From Lacinutrix sp. WUR7 (GTDB taxonomy: Bacteria; Bacteroidota; Bacteroidia; Flavobacteriales; Flavobacteriaceae): 64,000 bases of DNA. Below are positions 60,024 through 64,000 of the stretch, one piece after another. The translations under genes were made by a program, and so were the position numbers. Where the stretch lies: assembly GCF_016864015.1 (NCBI RefSeq), contig NZ_CP045067.1:2800001-2864000 (forward strand). The letters are read 5' to 3'. The notes under the pieces are model-generated. The model did not search any database. It worked only from the letters and a program-made list of their open reading frames with translations, and was not told where the DNA came from. The first letter of the stretch is position 1. Each line of letters begins with the position of its first letter.

Positions 60024-61457
60024 CTATTGATTCAACAATCCTAATAACTCTTCTTCAAATTGAATAGAAAATAAGTTGGTATGAGGATCTATAATTTTTC
60101 CTTTTCTGTCTACTAACATTACTTTTATTATTGGGTTTATAGCCAATATTTCTTTTGCTAGTTTCGGATCCTTTAATTGGTATTCATTTCGATAGGTTAA
60201 ATCATATTGCTGTAAAACCCGACTTTTATCTCTTAAATGAGAATCATCTATATTTATAGAAATAAAGTTTACTTCTGGGTATTTTAACATCAAGTCTTTT
60301 ACTTTAGCATGACTTTCTTGTAAATGAGATTTGTAATCTTTAGACCAAAAATATAAAGCAGTAGGCTTTTTAATTAATTTATGTAAATCTACTTCTTGAT
60401 TTTTATACGTTACCAAAGTTACATTTGGTATTTTATTACCAGTCTGTAATTGCTTTAAGGATTTAACTAATTTTTCAATATAATTTTTGTCTTTTGTATC
60501 CGTGCTTTTTTCATAATAAAAATCCAGAAAAGCATCTAGCTCTTTTATGTTTTTAGTTTTATTAATGTAGTCAATTGATGAGATACTTAGCAAAGGGTTT
60601 TTAATGTCTTTATCTGTGATCAAGCTATCAATTAGTTTCAGTTTATCTAAATTATAACAGTAAGAATTTCTTTTTAATATACTGTCTTTCGATTTTTTTA
60701 AATGTTCAGATAATGCTAGATTTTTAAAATGATATCTTAAAAATGTCTTGTAGGTAAAATAGTCTTTTAAAGCAATACTATTATAATCGATATCTTTTCT
60801 GTATTTATAAAAATTTACAGGTAACGATTGTAAATTCTTTATTTCATTATCACCATAATAAGCAAACGGATAAATTTCTTTACTTAAATAGTAGTTGTAA
60901 TCGATATTGCCTTTTGCAATTTGCTGAAACAATTTAGAAGTATTATTTTTTTCAAGAAACAGGTTTAAATTGGCGATTCTAAGTCTTCTAATAGAATCTA
61001 TTTTTCTTTCAAAAGCAATAGGTTCTAATTGATAGTAGCTTAATATTTTTTCGTTTATTTCTTCATTTTCAAGAAACATATTGATTAAATAATTATTCTT
61101 TTTTGCGCCATTTCCTGTAAATACCAAAGATTCATCAAAATCTATAGTATTTAATCGAATCATAATACTATCCTTTGGCTCAAGTAAAGCCAGTTGAAAT
61201 TCTTCCCCATTTTGAGACTGAAGTTTAAACGTATATAAACCACTTTCTAAATAATTTAATTTATATAAAAATCTATTTTTTTTATCTAATAAAATAGTAT
61301 CAATTATGGTGTTAGATTTACGTATAATTAACTGTTTATCAATAGGGTTTATTATTTCACCACCAATATAAGCCGTTTCACCTTCGTTTGTAGCAACATC
61401 TTTTTTGCATGAAAAAAAGGTAAGTGTTAATAATAGTATGGAATAAAGTAATCTCAT
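60024..61457 (-). CDS. Thioredoxin-fold (TlpA-like) lipoprotein lacking CxxC
   Basis: Lipoprotein of 477 residues from ATG 61457, chosen because it gives the signal peptide MRLLYSILLLTLTFFSCKKD with lipobox (Cys17); the frame to 61508 adds 17 residues before it. Residues about 25-125 are a DUF4369-like domain (ETAYIGGEIINP, LYTFKLQSQNGEEFQLALLE). A long helical region follows. Residues about 335-477 have a thioredoxin fold (GNKIPNVTLVTYKNQEVDLH, KKPTALYFWSKDYKSHLQES, VNFISINIDD). Where WCxxC is expected the sequence is WSKDYKS, so no redox-active Cys pair exists. It probably acts as a binding or scaffold protein, perhaps in the periplasm. The family call is moderate. Confidence 0.75.
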   Translation of the reverse strand: MRLLYSILLLTLTFFSCKKDVATNEGETAYIGGEIINPIDKQLIIRKSNTIIDTILLDKKNRFLYKLNYLESGLYTFKLQSQNGEEFQLALLEPKDSIMIRLNTIDFDESLVFTGNGAKKNNYLINMFLENEEINEKILSYYQLEPIAFERKIDSIRRLRIANLNLFLEKNNTSKLFQQIAKGNIDYNYYLSKEIYPFAYYGDNEIKNLQSLPVNFYKYRKDIDYNSIALKDYFTYKTFLRYHFKNLALSEHLKKSKDSILKRNSYCYNLDKLKLIDSLITDKDIKNPLLSISSIDYINKTKNIKELDAFLDFYYEKSTDTKDKNYIEKLVKSLKQLQTGNKIPNVTLVTYKNQEVDLHKLIKKPTALYFWSKDYKSHLQESHAKVKDLMLKYPEVNFISINIDDSHLRDKSRVLQQYDLTYRNEYQLKDPKLAKEILAINPIIKVMLVDRKGKIIDPHTNLFSIQFEEELLGLLNQ

Positions 61458-61620
61458 ATTTAAGTAAAAAACGTTGTTAAGTCTCTTTAACAAAAGTATG
61501 CCTTGCAAGTTATACCTCTTGTTAATTCGCTGTTAAAAGTTATAACGATATCACAGAATTTAAACTTTTTTATAAACATTATTTTAGCTTTAGAAGTTTC
61601 TTCTTATGGTTTGAATTTTC

Positions 61621-61628
61621 TACTTTTG
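61621..61628 (+). promoter_or_regulatory. -7 promoter box of the ABC-F gene
   Basis: TACTTTTG followed by CATCC matches the rpsF promoter's TACTTTTGCACCC. The leader is about 50 nt. A -33 TTG is not obvious. Confidence 0.5.
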
Positions 61629-61681
61629 CATCCTCATTCACCAAATCTAAGGTGAAGGTGTTAAAAAAATTAAATACAATT

Positions 61682-63301
61682 ATGTTATCAGTTTCTAATC
61701 TTTCCGTTCAATTTGGAAAACGAATTCTTTTTGATGAAGTAAATACAACCTTTAATAACGGGAATTGCTATGGTATTATTGGTGCCAATGGAGCAGGAAA
61801 ATCTACTTTCTTAAAAATTATTGCTGGAAAGCAAGATCCAACTTCTGGACATGTTCATTTAGAAGCAGGGAAGCGTATGTCTGTTTTAGAACAGGATCAC
61901 AACTTGCATGATGAAGACACTGTTTTAGAAACAGTTTTAAAAGGAAATAAACCTTTATATAAAATTAAAGCAGAAATAGATGCTCTTTATGCAGACTATA
62001 CCGATGCTAATGCCGAAAAAATTGGAGAGCTTCAAGTAAAGTTTGAAGAAATGAATGGTTGGAATGCAGAAAGCGATGCCGCTACCATGCTTTCTAATTT
62101 AGGTATTAAAGAAGATGCGCATTATACCTTAATGAAAGATTTGGATGGTAAACAAAAAGTACGTGTTTTATTAGCACAAGCTTTGTTTGGTAATCCAGAT
62201 GTGTTAATTATGGATGAGCCTACCAATGATTTGGATTACGAAACTATTTCTTGGTTAGAAAATTTTCTTGCAAATTATGATAGTTGTGTCATTGTAGTAT
62301 CGCATGATAGACACTTTTTAGATTCGGTTTGTACACATATTTCAGATATTGATTTCGGAAAAATTAATCACTTCTCTGGTAACTATACCTTTTGGTATGA
62401 ATCTTCGCAATTAGCAGCGAGACAACATGCACAACAAAACAAGAAAGCGGAAGATAAAAAGAAAGAATTAGAAGAATTTATTCGTCGTTTCTCTGCAAAC
62501 GTTGCAAAATCTAAACAAGCAACAAGTAGAAAGAAAATGATTGATAAGTTAAACATTGAAGATATTAGACGTTCTAGTCGTCGTTATCCAGCACTTATTT
62601 TTGAAAGAGAAAGAGAAGCAGGAGATCAAATACTAAATATTGAAGGATTAGCAGCTTCTATTGAAGGAGAAACACTTTTTAAAGACATAGATTTAAATTT
62701 AAATAAAGGAGATAAAGTGGTTATTTTCTCTAGAGATTCTAGAGCAACAACAGCATTCTACGAAATTTTAAATAACAAAGAACAACCAGATGCAGGAAAA
62801 TTTGCTTGGGGAGTTACAACTACGCAATCTTATTTACCATTAGATAATAGTGAATTTTTCAAAAATGATTTATCTCTAGTAGATTGGTTACGTCAATGGG
62901 CAACTACAGAAGAAGAAAGAGAAGAAGTTTATATTAGAGGCTTTTTAGGAAAAATGATCTTTAGTGGTGAAGAAGCACTAAAAAAATCGAATGTACTTTC
63001 TGGAGGAGAAAAAGTACGTTGTATGTTATCTAGAATGATGATGGTAAGAGCTAATGTTTTACAATTAGACGAACCAACAAATCACTTGGATTTAGAAAGT
63101 ATTACAGCGTTTAACAATTCGCTTAAAAACTTTAAAGGTACGGTCTTGTTTTCTACACATGATCATGAGTTTGCGCAATCATTAGCAAATAGAGTTATAG
63201 AGCTTACACCAAATGGTGTAATAGATAGACATACTACTTTTGATGAGTACATGCAAGATTCTAAAATTAAAGAATTACGTGATAAAATGTATACCGTTTA
63301 A
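61682..63301 (+). CDS. ABC-F family ATPase (YbiT/YkpA-like)
   Basis: Soluble tandem-ATPase of the ABC-F class, which binds ribosomes and adjusts translation; some members protect from antibiotics. It has 539 residues from ATG 61682 (MLSVSNLSVQFGKRILFDEV); the GTG at 61652 gives an unlikely ten-residue extension. NBD1: Walker A IIGANGAGKSTF, signature region DLDGKQKVRVLLAQALF, Walker B LIMDEPTNDLD. The linker (about 235-315) is charged (QQNKKAEDKKKELEEF). NBD2: the P-loop reads VVIFSRDSRATTAF without the lysine, but LSGGEKVRCMLSRMM and LQLDEPTNHLD are intact. Terminator at 63327-63347. Confidence 0.92.
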   Translation: MLSVSNLSVQFGKRILFDEVNTTFNNGNCYGIIGANGAGKSTFLKIIAGKQDPTSGHVHLEAGKRMSVLEQDHNLHDEDTVLETVLKGNKPLYKIKAEIDALYADYTDANAEKIGELQVKFEEMNGWNAESDAATMLSNLGIKEDAHYTLMKDLDGKQKVRVLLAQALFGNPDVLIMDEPTNDLDYETISWLENFLANYDSCVIVVSHDRHFLDSVCTHISDIDFGKINHFSGNYTFWYESSQLAARQHAQQNKKAEDKKKELEEFIRRFSANVAKSKQATSRKKMIDKLNIEDIRRSSRRYPALIFEREREAGDQILNIEGLAASIEGETLFKDIDLNLNKGDKVVIFSRDSRATTAFYEILNNKEQPDAGKFAWGVTTTQSYLPLDNSEFFKNDLSLVDWLRQWATTEEEREEVYIRGFLGKMIFSGEEALKKSNVLSGGEKVRCMLSRMMMVRANVLQLDEPTNHLDLESITAFNNSLKNFKGTVLFSTHDHEFAQSLANRVIELTPNGVIDRHTTFDEYMQDSKIKELRDKMYTV

Positions 63302-63315
63302 TTGTAAAAAGATAA

Positions 63316-63355
63316 ATAAAAAAAAATCCTGAAGTTTTGCTTCAGGATTTTTTTT
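63316..63355. terminator. Bidirectional terminator between ABC-F and DUF2007 genes
   Basis: TCCTGAAG-TTTTG-CTTCAGGA (63327-63347, 8-bp stem) is flanked by A11 and T8. The two genes converge on it. Confidence 0.9.
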
Positions 63356-63376
63356 GCTTGTTTGTTATAGCCTTAT

Positions 63377-63613
63377 TTATTCCTGCATCTCTGCTGTAAC
63401 GCTTTCTACAATTGGTAAAGCAGTACCTAGTTCGTCTTTATTAACATATAGCTCTTGTGTGCCCTGGTTAAACGTACCAAAACCACCTAATCTACCAGAT
63501 TCCGATTCGTCTTTAATAATAGCAGTAATACCAACGGCTTCTAATTTATCAACCATTAATTGTGTTACAATAAAATTTCCTGTGTAGATTTTAATATAAT
63601 TAGACTCTTCCAT
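63377..63613 (-). CDS. DUF2007 (putative signal-transducing) protein
   Basis: Small acidic protein of 78 residues matching DUF2007, a ferredoxin-like fold family: YIKIYTGNFIVTQLMVDKLE, VGITAIIKDESESGRLGGFG, QELYVNKDELGTALPIVESV. No nearby partner points to a role. It is a stand-alone gene with terminator on its 3' side. The 208-bp gap on its other side (63614-63821) carries the promoter of the cold-shock gene. Confidence 0.85.
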   Translation of the reverse strand: MEESNYIKIYTGNFIVTQLMVDKLEAVGITAIIKDESESGRLGGFGTFNQGTQELYVNKDELGTALPIVESVTAEMQE

Positions 63614-63784
63614 AGTTTTTAGATTTTGTGTTCTCTTAAAGTTACAAAAAAAATACCATATTTAAACGGTTTTTTTTGTTTTCAAAAGTGCTTTAATGGT
63701 CGTTGTTTATTGCATTATCTTACGTTTAATAAAAAAAAATAATACTAAAGTTGCAGCGAAATGGTTATATAACGTTTTAAAAAC

Positions 63785-63792
63785 TATCTTTG
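63785..63792 (+). promoter_or_regulatory. -7 promoter box of the cold-shock gene
   Basis: TATCTTTG fits TAnnTTTG and lies 29 bp before the ATG. The -33 element is unclear. The leader is only about 25 nt, short for a cold-shock gene whose control depends on a long leader. Confidence 0.5.
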
Positions 63793-63821
63793 TCATTATA
63801 AATTAATCAATATATATTACG

Positions 63822-64000
63822 ATGAGTAAAGGAACAGTAAAATTTTTCAATGATTCTAAAGGATTTGGATTTATTGTAGAAGACGACAACAACAAAGAGC
63901 ATTTTGTACACATTTCTGGTTTAATCGATGAGATTAGAGAAGGAGACGCTGTAGAATTTGAACTTACAGAAGGAAAAAAAGGATTAAACGCAATAAACGT
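63822..64000 (+). CDS. Cold-shock protein (CspA family), 3'-truncated
   Basis: Single-domain OB-fold RNA chaperone that melts RNA hairpins. The first 59 codons are in the window and the gene is cut by the right edge. MSKGTVKFFNDSKGFGFIVE contains RNP1 (KGFGFI), and EHFVHISGL contains RNP2 (HFVHIS); EGDAVEFELTEGKKGLNAIN follows. Most Csp proteins have 63-70 residues, so only a handful should be missing. Promoter box TATCTTTG at 63785-63792. Confidence 0.96.
   Translation, partial: MSKGTVKFFNDSKGFGFIVEDDNNKEHFVHISGLIDEIREGDAVEFELTEGKKGLNAIN

Overview
The window is a piece of a low-GC Bacteroidetes chromosome, most likely a marine-type member of the Flavobacteriaceae. I cannot name the genus. 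The evidence is: TAnnTTTG -7 promoter boxes with almost no Shine-Dalgarno sequences; several Type IX secretion (T9SS) cargo proteins with type A or type B C-terminal signals; an Oar-like TonB receptor; the family-typical proteins DUF4290, DUF2911, DUF6495-like and Lacal_2735; and stop-to-start operon packing.

Layout. 1-4.3 kb: 3' part of priA, an orphan LytTR response regulator, and the ribosomal operon rpsF-rpsR-rplI. 4.4-12.7 kb: Oar-like TonB receptor, GDPD-family lipoprotein, DUF6495-like protein, DUF998 membrane protein, MacB-like permease without a partner, hisS. 12.8-28.4 kb: a one-strand block of five exported proteins. These are two small paralogues, a 2484-residue multidomain surface protein, an M14 carboxypeptidase and an N-formylglutamate-amidohydrolase-like protein; all end in T9SS-type tails. 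28.6-37.5 kb: tRNA-Met(CAT), a START-like protein, a class IV aminotransferase, AlgH/YqgE, HU, the AAA_28-recQ-fmt operon, DUF493, DUF4290-murA (MurA has Asp in place of the catalytic Cys) and a SnoaL-like protein.

37.5-45.2 kb is the most cohesive and interesting locus. Eleven tightly packed genes on the minus strand run in this order: ABC1/UbiB-type kinase, DUF2867 epimerase, TIGR03643, GTP cyclohydrolase I, a 74-aa unknown, an SDR lacking the catalytic Tyr, glutathione peroxidase, Lacal_2735 (56 aa), TspO, SRPBCC and CPD photolyase. I read this as a photo-stress/photorepair operon: folE could feed a pterin/folate antenna, while TspO and Gpx would handle porphyrin and peroxide stress. An 8-bp inverted repeat lies in front of the first gene.

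45.4-64 kb: DUF2911 protein, fahA, glyA, a small exported unknown, an 808-bp gap holding three copies of a roughly 250-bp hairpin-rich repeat, a beta-helix lipoprotein, two tandem hot-dog thioesterases, a glutaminyl-cyclotransferase-type lipoprotein, SRP RNA (ffs), an SDR, a T9SS type B protein with a choice-of-anchor L domain, an unknown, a thioredoxin-fold lipoprotein without CxxC, an ABC-F ATPase, DUF2007, and the start of a cold-shock protein cut by the window end.

There is no CRISPR array, prophage, transposase or rRNA. All functional calls come from reading motifs by eye. No database search was run.
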